Source of the DNA: an uncultured Synechococcus sp.
GTDB taxonomy: Bacteria > Cyanobacteriota > Cyanobacteriia > PCC-6307 > Cyanobiaceae
Reading direction: 5' to 3'
Assembly: GCA_937930135.1 (NCBI GenBank)
Contig: CALGVO010000160.1
Span: 1 to 51,182, forward strand
DNA: 51,182 bases
Each line of letters begins with the position of its first letter. The stretch's first letter is position 1. The notes below the pieces were generated by a model. That model was not told the origin of the DNA. It searched no databases and saw only the letters and a program-made list of their open reading frames with translations. Both the position numbers and the translations under genes were made by a program. Below are positions 39,692 through 47,133 of this stretch, in pieces.

Positions 39692-40876
39692 ATGGACGCT
39701 TCCGGTGCTGCCTGCCCCGCCTGGATGGCTGCCGCACTGGCAGCGGGGGGCGGCTCGATTCCCTTTCGGCAGTTCATGGAACTGGCGCTCCATCACCCCG
39801 AGCATGGGGCCTACGGCAGCGGCCGCCTGCAGGTGGGCCCTCGCGGCGATTTCGCCACCTCCCCCTCGCTCGGCCCGGATTTCGCTGCCCTCCTGGCGCC
39901 CCAGATCGCCCAGTGGCTGCAGCAGCAACCCGTTGATCAGCCCCTGGCCCTGGTGGAAGCCGGCCCCGGTGAAGGCGATTTGGCTTGGGATCTGGCCCAG
40001 GAGCTGGCCGTCGGCTGGCCCGAGCTGGCGGCGCGCACGACGTTGCTGCTGATCGAACCCAATGCCGGCATGGCCGAGCGGCAGCGCCTGCGCTTGCGCC
40101 ATTGCTCGCTTCCCTGCCAGTGGCTGAGTGTTGCGGAGTTGGCGGCCCAGCCCGTGCGGGGTGTACTGCTGGCCCATGAGGTGCTCGATGCCCTGGCGGT
40201 GGAGCGGATCGTGTGGGATGGCGCCCTCTGGCGCCATCAACAGGTGGCCCTCCGGCAGGTGCCGGGAGCCGAGCCTTCGCTGCGGCTTGAGCCCGGCGAG
40301 CCCCTGGAGCCCGAGCAGCTCGCCCAGCTTGAACCCCTCGGGCTGCTGACGCCTGGTTCTCAGCGCGACTCCGGTTGGTGCACGGAGCTCCATCCCGAGC
40401 AGGGTCCGTGGTTGAGAGCTGCCGCCGCAGCCCTGGACTCCGGTGTGCTGCTGGTGATTGATTACGCCCTTGAGGCCTGGCGTTATTACGCCCCCCAGCG
40501 CAGCGGCGGCACCCTGATGGCCTACCGGCAGCAACGGGCCAGCCCCGATCCACTGCAGGAGCCGGGTTGCTGGGATCTCACGGCCCATCTCTGTCTGGAG
40601 ACTCTGGAGCAGGAGGCGTTGGCCGCCGGTTGGCAGCCCCTGGGCCAGCGCCGTCAGGGCGAAGCCTTGCTGGCGCTCGGGCTGGCGCAGCGACTGCATG
40701 GGCTCCAGCAACAGAGCGGGGCGGGCCTGGAGGCCTTGCTGGCGCGCCGCGAAGCGCTGCTGCGCCTGGTGGATCCCCACAGCCTCGGTGATTTTCGCTG
40801 GATCGCCTTCAGCCGCGATGGCGCCAGCAGCCACGCATTGGTCCCGTTGTTTCTGCAGGAACCGCCGCTGGCTTGA
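39692..40876 (+). CDS. SAM-dependent methyltransferase, MidA/NDUFAF7 (DUF185) type
   Basis: 394 residues. Family pieces: ELALHHPEHGAYGSGRLQVG, GDFATSPSLGPDFAALLA, LALVEAGPGEGDLAWDL (SAM-binding Gly-rich loop), GVLLAHEVLDALAVERIVW, VLLVIDYALEAWRYYAPQRS and GTLMAYRQQR, plus LTAHLCLETLEQEAL. Eukaryotic relatives methylate an Arg of mitochondrial complex I; a bacterial target is not known, though photosynthetic complexes such as NDH-1 are a candidate by analogy. Starts divergently from the psb32-like gene; ends eight bases from aroB, convergent. Confidence 0.88.
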   Translation: MDASGAACPAWMAAALAAGGGSIPFRQFMELALHHPEHGAYGSGRLQVGPRGDFATSPSLGPDFAALLAPQIAQWLQQQPVDQPLALVEAGPGEGDLAWDLAQELAVGWPELAARTTLLLIEPNAGMAERQRLRLRHCSLPCQWLSVAELAAQPVRGVLLAHEVLDALAVERIVWDGALWRHQQVALRQVPGAEPSLRLEPGEPLEPEQLAQLEPLGLLTPGSQRDSGWCTELHPEQGPWLRAAAAALDSGVLLVIDYALEAWRYYAPQRSGGTLMAYRQQRASPDPLQEPGCWDLTAHLCLETLEQEALAAGWQPLGQRRQGEALLALGLAQRLHGLQQQSGAGLEALLARREALLRLVDPHSLGDFRWIAFSRDGASSHALVPLFLQEPPLA

Positions 40877-40884
40877 ACGGGTCC

Positions 40885-41982
40885 CTAGGGGTGGCAGCGT
40901 GCCAGCGCGGCAACCACCTGCTCGCCGCTCACGTCGCTGCGGATCTCCACGCTGCCGAGGCTGGTGGGCAGCACGAAGCGCACGCAACCGTCGCGCACCT
41001 TCTTGTCGCCCTGCAGGCACTCCAGCACGGCTGTGTTGTCGAGTTCCGGCCAGCGGCCGGGCAGACCGGCGGCGGCGATCACCGCCCGCTGGCGAGCTTG
41101 ATCCTCAGCGCTCCACAGCCCGAGCTCCAGGGCCAATTCGCCGGCGGCGACCATGCCGATCGCCACGGCTTCGCCGTGCAGGTAGGTGCCGTAGCCACAG
41201 AGCGTTTCCACCACGTGGCCGAGGGTGTGGCCGTAGTTGAGGATCGCCCTTAAGCCGCCTTCCCGTTCATCAGCCGCCACCACGCGGGCCTTGGCGGCAG
41301 CGGAGCGCTCCAGGATGCGCTGCAGCAGTGGGGCCGGCAGTGTGCGCATCGAGGCGAGCCGCTCCCCGGCGGCCTCCAGTTCCCTGAACAACTCCGCATC
41401 GCCGATCACGCCGTATTTGATCACTTCCGCCATGCCGGCGCGGAATTCCCGCTCCGGCAGGGTGGCGAGGCTGTCGGGGTCGATCAGCACCAGCTGGGGC
41501 TGGTGGAAGGCGCCGATCAGGTTCTTGCCGCCGGGGTGGTTCACCCCTGTTTTGCCGCCGATGGAGGCATCCACCATCGCCAGCAGGGTGGTGGGCACCT
41601 GCACCACCCCGATGCCCCGCAGCCAGGTGGCAGCGGCAAAGCCGGTCATGTCGCCCACCACGCCGCCGCCCAGAGCCACCATCAGGGAACTGCGCTCCAG
41701 CCGCTGGGCGAAGGCCGCATCGTGAATGAGGCTGATGCTGGCCAGGGTCTTGCGATCTTCTCCCGCCTCAAGCACCAACAGGTTGGCGTCGAAGCCCGCC
41801 TGGCGCAGCGAGGTGAGGCAGCGCTCGCCATAGGGCGTGGCCACGTCTGGATTGCTCACAACCAGCACCTTGCGACCGGAGCGCACCCCGGCATCGCTCA
41901 GGCGCTGCCCAAGACGATCGAGGCCGCCCGCTTCGATCATCACGTCGTAGGGCTGCTGCTCAAGCGCCACCGGGATGCGCAT
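40885..41982 (-). CDS. aroB: 3-dehydroquinate synthase
   Basis: Second shikimate-pathway step: DAHP to 3-dehydroquinate, NAD and metal dependent. 365 residues from MRIPVALEQQPYDVMIEAGG. NAD-binding stretch VVSNPDVATPYGERCL, then ALGGGVVGDMTGFAAATWLR, QVPTTLLAMVDASIGGKTGVNHPGGKNLIG (given as pieces: VPTTLLAMVDASIGGKTG and VNHPGGKNLIG), REFRAGMAEVIKYGVI and the metal His in LNYGHTLGHVVET. An ATG 63 bases upstream is open but adds an atypical N-terminus. Divergent from the ABC permease. Confidence 0.96.
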   Translation of the reverse strand: MRIPVALEQQPYDVMIEAGGLDRLGQRLSDAGVRSGRKVLVVSNPDVATPYGERCLTSLRQAGFDANLLVLEAGEDRKTLASISLIHDAAFAQRLERSSLMVALGGGVVGDMTGFAAATWLRGIGVVQVPTTLLAMVDASIGGKTGVNHPGGKNLIGAFHQPQLVLIDPDSLATLPEREFRAGMAEVIKYGVIGDAELFRELEAAGERLASMRTLPAPLLQRILERSAAAKARVVAADEREGGLRAILNYGHTLGHVVETLCGYGTYLHGEAVAIGMVAAGELALELGLWSAEDQARQRAVIAAAGLPGRWPELDNTAVLECLQGDKKVRDGCVRFVLPTSLGSVEIRSDVSGEQVVAALARCHP

Positions 41983-42111
41983 CAGTCCTGAATGGGACAG
42001 TTCGGCGCTGCGGGCTGCTGTCTGGGCTGTCTGGGGCCTGTTCATCTCCCCACTCTGCCGTTCCGACGCTGGACTCCGCCTACGCTCCCGCCAAGCGTTC
42101 GATCACGTGAC

Positions 42112-43008
42112 GTGTTCCGGCCCCGCATCGCCCGCTCCCGCCAGACCCTCACCGCCTGGGCGTTTCTGACGCCGGCCTTGATCCTGCTCGGGTTGTCGGT
42201 GTTGATTCCAGCCCTGATGGCCCTGGTGATGACCTTCACCCAGACCGGCTTGGATGTGAGTGAACCGCTGCGCTTCGTTGGCCTTGCCAACCTGCGACGG
42301 CTCAGTCTCGATCCGATGTTTTATCGGGTGTTGGCCACCACCTTGTTGTATCTGATCGGGATCGTGCCGCCGATTGTGCTCGGCTCCCTCGCCCTGGCGG
42401 TGTTGGTCAACCGAAGCCTGCCAGGCATGCATGGGCTGCGGGCGGCCTTCTACACACCAGTGCTGGTGTCGATCGTGGTGGCTGCGATCGCCTTCCGTTG
42501 GCTCTACGCCGAGAACGGCTTGATCAATGGCTGGCTATCGGTGTTGATCGGCGCCGGTTTCGAGCCGATCGGCTTTCTCACCAACCCTCTGCTGGCCTTG
42601 CCCTCGGTGATGCTGGTGACCCTCTGGAAAGGTCTCGGTTACTACATGGTGATTTTTCTCGCGGGGCTCCAGGGCATCCCCGGTGAGCTCTACGAGGCGG
42701 CCGAGCTGGATGGGAGTGAGGGTTGGCGCCAGCATGTCGACATCACCCTGCCTCTGCTGCGCCCTTACATCACCCTGGTGTCGGTGATCTCCGCCATTGC
42801 GGCAACCAAGGTGTTCGAGGAGGTGTTTCTGATGACCCAGGGCGGCCCGGCTGATGCCACCCGCACCCTGGTGTATTACGTCTACGACCAGGCCTTCGCC
42901 GAATTGGAGATCAGCTATGCCTGCACCGTCGGTCTGGCTCTGTTTCTGCTGGTGATGCTGCTCACGCTGGTGCGCTTGGTGTTTGCCGGCGACCGGGGCC
43001 TGATCTGA
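42112..43008 (+). CDS. MalF/UgpA-type sugar ABC transporter permease (orphan)
   Basis: 298 residues from a GTG giving MFRPRIARSRQTLTAWAFLT. Six membrane helices; binding-protein-dependent permease signature EAAELDGSEGWRQHVDITLP, and FEEVFLMTQGGPADATRTLV, seen in MalF/UgpA/LacF-type carbohydrate permeases. No partner permease, binding protein or ATPase lies in this part of the window, so the rest of the transporter must be encoded elsewhere. The start is preferred because the in-frame upstream stretch is not hydrophobic or conserved-looking; it is 130 bases from the aroB start. Confidence 0.85.
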   Translation: MFRPRIARSRQTLTAWAFLTPALILLGLSVLIPALMALVMTFTQTGLDVSEPLRFVGLANLRRLSLDPMFYRVLATTLLYLIGIVPPIVLGSLALAVLVNRSLPGMHGLRAAFYTPVLVSIVVAAIAFRWLYAENGLINGWLSVLIGAGFEPIGFLTNPLLALPSVMLVTLWKGLGYYMVIFLAGLQGIPGELYEAAELDGSEGWRQHVDITLPLLRPYITLVSVISAIAATKVFEEVFLMTQGGPADATRTLVYYVYDQAFAELEISYACTVGLALFLLVMLLTLVRLVFAGDRGLI

Positions 43009-43087
43009 GGCGAGGGCCTGATCTCACCTGAGGCAGCGCGATGCAGCGTGGAGTGGCATTCTTCGGGCAGTGCCCGGCCCGCCAGCG

Positions 43088-44272
43088 ATGACCACCACCC
43101 CGAGGGAGCTGGCCACCGACACCATCGGCGTGATCGGGGGCGGGCAACTGGCCCAGATGCTCGCAGAAGCGGCGCGCCAGCGCGGTGTGGCCCTGGCGGT
43201 GCAGTGCAGCTCCCGGGAGGATCCGGCGGCGGCGTTGGCGAGTCGGCTGGTGGAGGCAAACCCCCTCGATGCCGGCGCCAGCCGGGAGCTGGTGGCCGGT
43301 TGCCAGGGCGTGACCTTCGAGAATGAATGGATTGACCTGGACGCGCTCATGCCGCTGGAGCGCCAGGGTGTGCGCTTCCGGCCCACGCTGGCGAGCCTGA
43401 AACCTCTGGTCGACAAGCTGGAGCAGCGTCAATTGCTCGATGACCTGGCGATCCCCGGTCCGGCCTGGGTGCCACTTCGGTCGATCGACCCCGGCGCTCC
43501 TTGCCTGCCGAAGGGCTGGGTGTTTCCGGTGATGGCGAAGGCAGCCCGCGGCGGGTACGACGGCAAGGGCACGCGCATTCTCCTGTCGATCGAAGACCTG
43601 GCCCAGCTGCTCCGGACCGTGGATACCGGCGTTTGGCTGCTCGAATCCTGGGTGGCGTATGAGCGGGAACTGGCGCTGGTGGTGAGCCGTGATGGCAAGG
43701 GAAGGGTTCGCAGCCTGCCCCTGGTGGAGACTCACCAGAACCAGCAGGTGTGCGACTGGGTGTTGGCGCCGGCTCCGGTGGAGCAGTTGGTGGAGGCCAC
43801 GGCCTACAACATGGCCGCGTCCCTGCTCACCAAGCTCAACTATGTGGGGGTGATGGCCCTGGAGTTCTTCTATGGCCCCCAAGGACTGCTGGTGAACGAG
43901 ATTGCACCGCGCACCCACAACTCCGGTCATTTTTCGATTGAAGCCTGCAGTAGCAGCCAGTTCGACCAGCAGCTCTGCATCACGGCCGGCCTACCGGTGC
44001 CCGATCCCGACCTCGTCTGTCAGGGGGCGCTGATGGTGAATCTGCTCGGCCTGGATGCCGATCAGGCGACTCCTCTGGAGCAGCGGCTCCAGGCCCTGAA
44101 GGCCGACCCGCGCTTTCACCTGCACTGGTATGGCAAGGCTGAGGAGAGCCCTGGCCGCAAGCTTGGGCATGTCACGGTGCTTCTGGAGCAGACGGATGGC
44201 GAAGGGCGCCTACACGAAGCACGGGAACTGCGGGACGCGATTCGTGCGATCTGGCCTCTGCCCTTAGATTGA
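43088..44272 (+). CDS. purK: 5-(carboxyamino)imidazole ribonucleotide synthase
   Basis: ATP-dependent carboxylation of AIR to N5-CAIR in purine synthesis. 394 residues, ATP-grasp fold. MTTTPRELATDTIGVIGGGQ starts the GGGQLAQMLAEAARQRG motif (nucleotide fold), then TFENEWIDLDALM, PRGGYDGKG-type stretch (here KAARGGYDGKGTRI), ESWVAYERELALVVSRDGKG, PLVETHQNQQ, NEIAPRTHNSGHFSIEAC and HWYGKAEESPGRKLGHVTVL. Stop at 44270-44272 overlaps the -10 element of the candidate 6S RNA that follows. Identity is certain. Confidence 0.96.
   Translation: MTTTPRELATDTIGVIGGGQLAQMLAEAARQRGVALAVQCSSREDPAAALASRLVEANPLDAGASRELVAGCQGVTFENEWIDLDALMPLERQGVRFRPTLASLKPLVDKLEQRQLLDDLAIPGPAWVPLRSIDPGAPCLPKGWVFPVMAKAARGGYDGKGTRILLSIEDLAQLLRTVDTGVWLLESWVAYERELALVVSRDGKGRVRSLPLVETHQNQQVCDWVLAPAPVEQLVEATAYNMAASLLTKLNYVGVMALEFFYGPQGLLVNEIAPRTHNSGHFSIEACSSSQFDQQLCITAGLPVPDPDLVCQGALMVNLLGLDADQATPLEQRLQALKADPRFHLHWYGKAEESPGRKLGHVTVLLEQTDGEGRLHEARELRDAIRAIWPLPLD
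44265..44270 (+). promoter_or_regulatory. Candidate -10 box for the 6S RNA
   Basis: TAGATT inside the last codons of purK (its final T is the first base of the TGA), about seven bases before the proposed RNA 5' end near 44277. The -35 position carries only a weak TTCGTG. Supported mainly by the location of the RNA. Confidence 0.35.
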
Positions 44273-44275
44273 GCT

Positions 44276-44455
44276 TGGACTGCTGTGTTGGTGACAGCCT
44301 TTCTCTAGTGCTCTGATCTGACTCTCTGTCGACTTGGGGCGACTGTCGTGACGGTGCCGTAGACCGGCCAAGCAGCCGGAAACGAATCCCCACTTTGTTA
44401 CCCCTTCTGGTTCATCCAGGTCGATCACTGGGGCTCGCACGGCACGGCGGTTCAC
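44276..44455 (+). ncRNA. ssaA: Probable 6S RNA (Yfr7/SsaA-type) downstream of purK
   Basis: The 206-base purK-DUF2103 gap has no ORF. Its ends can pair: CTGCTGTG (44280-44287) with CACGGCGG (44443-44450), eight consecutive pairs counting two G-U. Inside, CCGGC/GCCGG make the apical hairpin (44364-44379), GGGG pairs CCCC, AGTG pairs CACT (a second local hairpin CTGG/CCAG is at 44407-44419). This is the long imperfect hairpin of about 180 bases expected of 6S RNA, and the cyanobacterial 6S (called Yfr7 in Prochlorococcus) lies by purK as I recall. 6S binds RNA polymerase sigma70 holoenzyme. The exact ends are not known. Confidence 0.6.
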
Positions 44456-44478
44456 CCCCTTCGCTTCAGGGGGAATGC

Positions 44479-44757
44479 TCAGGCGGGGCGGCAGCGCCTG
44501 ATCCGATCGTCCAGCTCCTCCGCACTCAGATCGGTGACCACGAACACCTCCTGGACACTGCTGCCCCGGCGCGCCACAAGCTTGTGTCCGCCACGGATTG
44601 GTGTTGACACCCTGAGCAGCAGGCCGGGGGCGCGACCGCGCACTCGACGGATTACGGCCGGGGTGACTGTTTGGATTCTCGGGTCGCCAGCCAGGGGTTT
44701 GAGCCAGTTGATCAGGCCCTCCACGTAGGTGCTGTGGGTGATCACCAGACGGCCCAA
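44479..44757 (-). CDS. DUF2103 domain-containing protein
   Basis: 92 residues. MGRLVITHSTYVEGLINWLK carries the family N-terminus; QTVTPAVIRRVRGRAPGLLL follows, and KLVARRGSSVQEVFVVTDLS is the basic C-terminal half, ending in EELDDRIRRC. The family is described as a small metal-binding protein; I see few metal ligands here. It is divergent from the next gene with the two 5' ends overlapping, and its stop lies next to a stem-loop (CCCCCT/AGGGGG at 44455-44473) shared with the end of the 6S region. Confidence 0.82.
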   Translation of the reverse strand: MGRLVITHSTYVEGLINWLKPLAGDPRIQTVTPAVIRRVRGRAPGLLLRVSTPIRGGHKLVARRGSSVQEVFVVTDLSAEELDDRIRRCRPA

Positions 44758-45061
44758 GCGGCGGCACCTTGCGCTGCGACTGGTCGAAATTAGCGGCTCT
44801 GGCTACGACAAAGGCAGGTCTCCTTTCGGCGTGATGCTCAAGTCAGTGGATGCCTTGCGCCACCAGGTCTCCGGGCCGTTGGCGGAGCGTTGCGGCGTCG
44901 AGGTGCGGGTGCTCACGGCTGAGGTGCACGGGCATGAGGTGCGGGGTCTGGCCTTTTCGCCGGGCAGGATTCTGCGCTACGTGCTGGATGCCCAGACCGA
45001 TCGGCTGAGGACCTCAGTGATGCTCCGGCTCGCCCGATCCAGCCGCCAACCTGCCGCCTGA
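44738..45061 (+). CDS. Conserved-looking hypothetical protein
   Basis: 107 residues from GTG. VEISGSGYDKGRSPFGVMLK starts the recognisable part, then CGVEVRVLTAEVHGHEVRGL, AFSPGRILRYVLDAQTDRLR. Soluble, basic. Start uncertain: the GTG at 44738 (or 44729) lies within the DUF2103 coding sequence on the other strand, so the two genes overlap head to head by 20 bases. The TGA stop lies in the loop of the inverted repeat at 45048-45072. No family recognised. Confidence 0.6.
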   Translation: MITRRPKRRHLALRLVEISGSGYDKGRSPFGVMLKSVDALRHQVSGPLAERCGVEVRVLTAEVHGHEVRGLAFSPGRILRYVLDAQTDRLRTSVMLRLARSSRQPAA

Positions 45062-45072
45062 GGCGGCAGGTT
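45048..45072. terminator. Perfect 11-bp inverted repeat at a convergent junction
   Basis: AACCTGCCGCC (45048-45058), loop TGA, GGCGGCAGGTT (45062-45072). The loop is the stop codon of the upstream plus-strand gene, and the repeat lies only five bases from the stop of the convergent PucC-type gene. A GC-rich stem with no T-run, so it may act as a bidirectional transcript-end or mRNA 3'-stabilising hairpin rather than a classic terminator. Confidence 0.6.
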
Positions 45073-45077
45073 GGCCC

Positions 45078-46490
45078 TCATCCTTCGATCTCCGCCAGCA
45101 GCACCGTCTCCAGTCGCTGGGCCGTTGCCGCGCGGAACTGCCGCACGCTGAGGTGATTGAGCACCAGGGCGGCAGCGATCATCACAACGATCTCGACACC
45201 GAACACCAGGGCAAAGCCGCTGAACGGCCCCTGATCCGGAAACAGGCGCCGACCCAGATCGAGAAGGCCACCGCCGCCCACCTTGCCCAGGGCGCGGGAG
45301 ATCGCCTGGGCAAGACCCCAGATCCCCACGAAGGTGCCGGCCATGGCCGGCAGCGTCAGATCGAGCATCAAGGTGAGAGCGCTGTTGGTGCCGATGCCTG
45401 CCGCCAGCCCGAACAGCACCATCACCGCTGGAAGGAAGCGCATCGCCTCCAACCAGCCGGTGAGCACCAACAACGCCAGTGACACCACCACCAGCCAGCA
45501 ACCGATCCGGGCCGTGGCCAACTTCCCCACCTTCGGGGTGAACCACAGACCGGCGAACAGCAGGCCGACCAGGGTGCCCGATCCCCAGTAGGCATTGAGC
45601 AGCGTCGTTTTTGAGATCGGCATGCCGAACACTTCGGCGGCGAAGCTTTCGAGGATCGGATCCTGGAGGAAGAGTCCGAGGGTGTACAGCACCAGAAACC
45701 CGAAGAACACCAGAATCTGCCGGCTGGAGGTGATCACGGCCCAGGCATCGTTCAGGGTCACGAGGTCCTGAGTCGCCGTTTCCCTAGCTCTGTCGCGGCG
45801 TCGCTCCATGCCCAGGATCGCCACCAGTGTCAGCAGCAGCACCGCCAGGGCCACCCGCTGCATGAAGCTCTGCAGCAGCGGTTGCAGGAGCTCGGGAGTC
45901 TCGATCCCATCCATGGACCGGGTCGCCAAGCTGATGACGATGGCACCCACCACGATCCCCACCGTGAGCATCGCCCAGATGATGCCGATGCAGCGGGGAC
46001 GCTCCTCTTCGCTGGAGCGATCGATCACCAGGGCCAGGTAGGAGGTGCTCGCCAGGGAGGTGCACAGTCCGTAGGCGGCGAACAATCCGCAGAAGGCCAG
46101 CACCCCGGCGGTGCCAAGGGCGACGGAGCCGCTGGTGATCGCTTCGCGCACGGCGAAACTGATCGGCACGCTCAGCGCTGCCAGCAGGCAGATGCCGATG
46201 GCCCCCACCAGGATGTAGGGGGTGCGGTGGGCACCGAACCAGGGCCTGGAATCACTGAGATGGCCGAACAACACCCGTGAGGGTGACACCAGTTGTTCAA
46301 AGGCCAGCCCGCCGCCGGCGAGCAGGGCTGGAAAGGCCAGTTCCGTGATCAGGATCCGGTTGAACATGCCGGTGAAGACCACCGCCAGCGTGCCCAGACA
46401 GGCCTGAAACAGGCTCAGGCGCATCAGATCGATCCAGCCAAGGCGTTGGCTGGGGCGGAGTGCCTCCGGACCTGTGGTGGCTGCGGTCAT
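45078..46490 (-). CDS. PucC/BCH-family major facilitator protein
   Basis: 470 residues with 12 or so membrane helices. Family features: LGWIDLMRLSLFQACLGTLA, FNRILITELAFPALLAGGG, SPSRVLFGHLSDSRPWFGAH with the MFS RxxxG loop, RTPYILVGAIGICLLA, GLCTSLASTSYLALVIDRSS and GIGTNSALTLMLDLTLPAMA. The PucC/BCH family (related to Lhaa) is tied to (bacterio)chlorophyll protein assembly in photosynthetic bacteria; a pigment or pigment-protein role in thylakoids is likely here. Convergent with the preceding gene and 15 bases downstream of clpS. Confidence 0.9.
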   Translation of the reverse strand: MTAATTGPEALRPSQRLGWIDLMRLSLFQACLGTLAVVFTGMFNRILITELAFPALLAGGGLAFEQLVSPSRVLFGHLSDSRPWFGAHRTPYILVGAIGICLLAALSVPISFAVREAITSGSVALGTAGVLAFCGLFAAYGLCTSLASTSYLALVIDRSSEEERPRCIGIIWAMLTVGIVVGAIVISLATRSMDGIETPELLQPLLQSFMQRVALAVLLLTLVAILGMERRRDRARETATQDLVTLNDAWAVITSSRQILVFFGFLVLYTLGLFLQDPILESFAAEVFGMPISKTTLLNAYWGSGTLVGLLFAGLWFTPKVGKLATARIGCWLVVVSLALLVLTGWLEAMRFLPAVMVLFGLAAGIGTNSALTLMLDLTLPAMAGTFVGIWGLAQAISRALGKVGGGGLLDLGRRLFPDQGPFSGFALVFGVEIVVMIAAALVLNHLSVRQFRAATAQRLETVLLAEIEG

Positions 46491-46505
46491 GGCTGGCTCC
46501 GCTCC

Positions 46506-46802
46506 TCAGCAGCGCTCGAGTGGCGCCATTGTCAGCCCCTCGGCGCTCAGCTGCTGGTGGTACAGCTCGGCCTGCTCCAGTGGTCCAGACCACACATCAG
46601 CAGCCCCTTCGCCATCAATGCGGTGGGCTAGATCCCAGGCGCGCTCGGATCCCATCCCTGGAATGATCCGACACAGACAATTCACCACGTGTTGAAAGGT
46701 GTTGACGTCGTCGTCGAGCACGATCACCCGCGCCTGAGGGTAATCGCTTCGGCTGGTGGCTCGGTCCAGCACGGTGGCTGTGCCTGAAGGTGTAACGGTC
46801 AT
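46506..46802 (-). CDS. clpS: ATP-dependent Clp protease adaptor ClpS (cyanobacterial type)
   Basis: 98 residues from MTVTPSGTATVLDRATSRSD; an ATG nine bases upstream is also open. Core ARVIVLDDDVNTFQHVVNCL matches the ClpS NDD(V)NT motif in the form LDDDVNTFQHV; then IIPGMGSERAWDLAHRIDGE and VWSGPLEQAELYHQQLSAEG with TMAPLE. The N-terminal extension should deliver N-end-rule substrates to ClpCP. Cyanobacteria have two ClpS forms; this resembles the shorter-loop, VWxGPxEQAE form (ClpS2-like). Divergent from petN. Confidence 0.88.
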   Translation of the reverse strand: MTVTPSGTATVLDRATSRSDYPQARVIVLDDDVNTFQHVVNCLCRIIPGMGSERAWDLAHRIDGEGAADVWSGPLEQAELYHQQLSAEGLTMAPLERC

Positions 46803-46846
46803 GGGGTGCAATCAGGTGCGCTGGCGAATCCGGGCCTGGGCCTCGT

Positions 46847-46852
46847 TAAAGT
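46847..46852 (+). promoter_or_regulatory. Possible -10 element for petN
   Basis: TAAAGT 22 bases before the petN ATG, in the ClpS-petN intergenic region. The transcript would have a leader of about 15 bases. The -35 spacing is poor (GCGAAT), so this is weak. Confidence 0.25.
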
Positions 46853-46874
46853 CTCAGCATTCGCTTGCATCTCC

Positions 46875-46979
46875 ATGCTGTTCACCCTTGCCTGGGCCTC
46901 CCTGGCCGCCGTGTTCAGTTTTTCCATCGCCATGGTGGTGTGGGGTCGTAACGGCGACGGCACTCTGAACTTCTTCTGA
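46875..46979 (+). CDS. petN: Cytochrome b6f complex subunit PetN
   Basis: 34 residues, MLFTLAWASLAAVFSFSIAM followed by VVWGRNGDGTLNFF. One membrane helix with the conserved end WGRNGDGTL; the usual length is 29-33. PetN is a small subunit needed for assembly and stability of the cytochrome b6f complex in thylakoids. It is the first gene of a plus-strand run with a 50-residue membrane protein one base later and a larger membrane protein. Confidence 0.95.
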   Translation: MLFTLAWASLAAVFSFSIAMVVWGRNGDGTLNFF

Positions 46980-46980
46980 G

Positions 46981-47133
46981 GTGCACGAGGTTCTGCTCAA
47001 TCCCGGTCTGGGTCAGGCATTGGCTCTCACTGCGGCTGCGCTGCTCGTGTTCGTGAGCGTGGCCGTGATCTATCTCTCCACCATTGAATGGCGCGATCGG
47101 CGGCGGCGGCGAGGCACTGCGCGGAAAGGCTGA
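46981..47133 (+). CDS. 50-residue single-helix membrane protein downstream of petN
   Basis: GTG start one base after the petN TGA. MHEVLLNPGLGQALALTAAA LLVF region shown in part (helix about residues 13-32, LTAAALLVFVSVAVIYLS) and basic tail WRDRRRRRGTARKG. The helix-plus-basic-tail plan resembles small thylakoid subunits. The 3' end overlaps the following gene by 46 bases if that gene starts at its first ATG. Function unknown; the position right behind petN suggests a link to the same complex. Confidence 0.7.
   Translation: MHEVLLNPGLGQALALTAAALLVFVSVAVIYLSTIEWRDRRRRRGTARKG

Noticed and set aside
39572..41020. 482-residue minus-strand open frame
   Set aside because: Antisense to the MidA-type methyltransferase and rich in Gln/Gly/Arg without motifs.
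41983..42045. Longer aroB N-terminus
   Set aside because: Adds 21 residues upstream of MRIPVALEQQPYD that do not match the family start.
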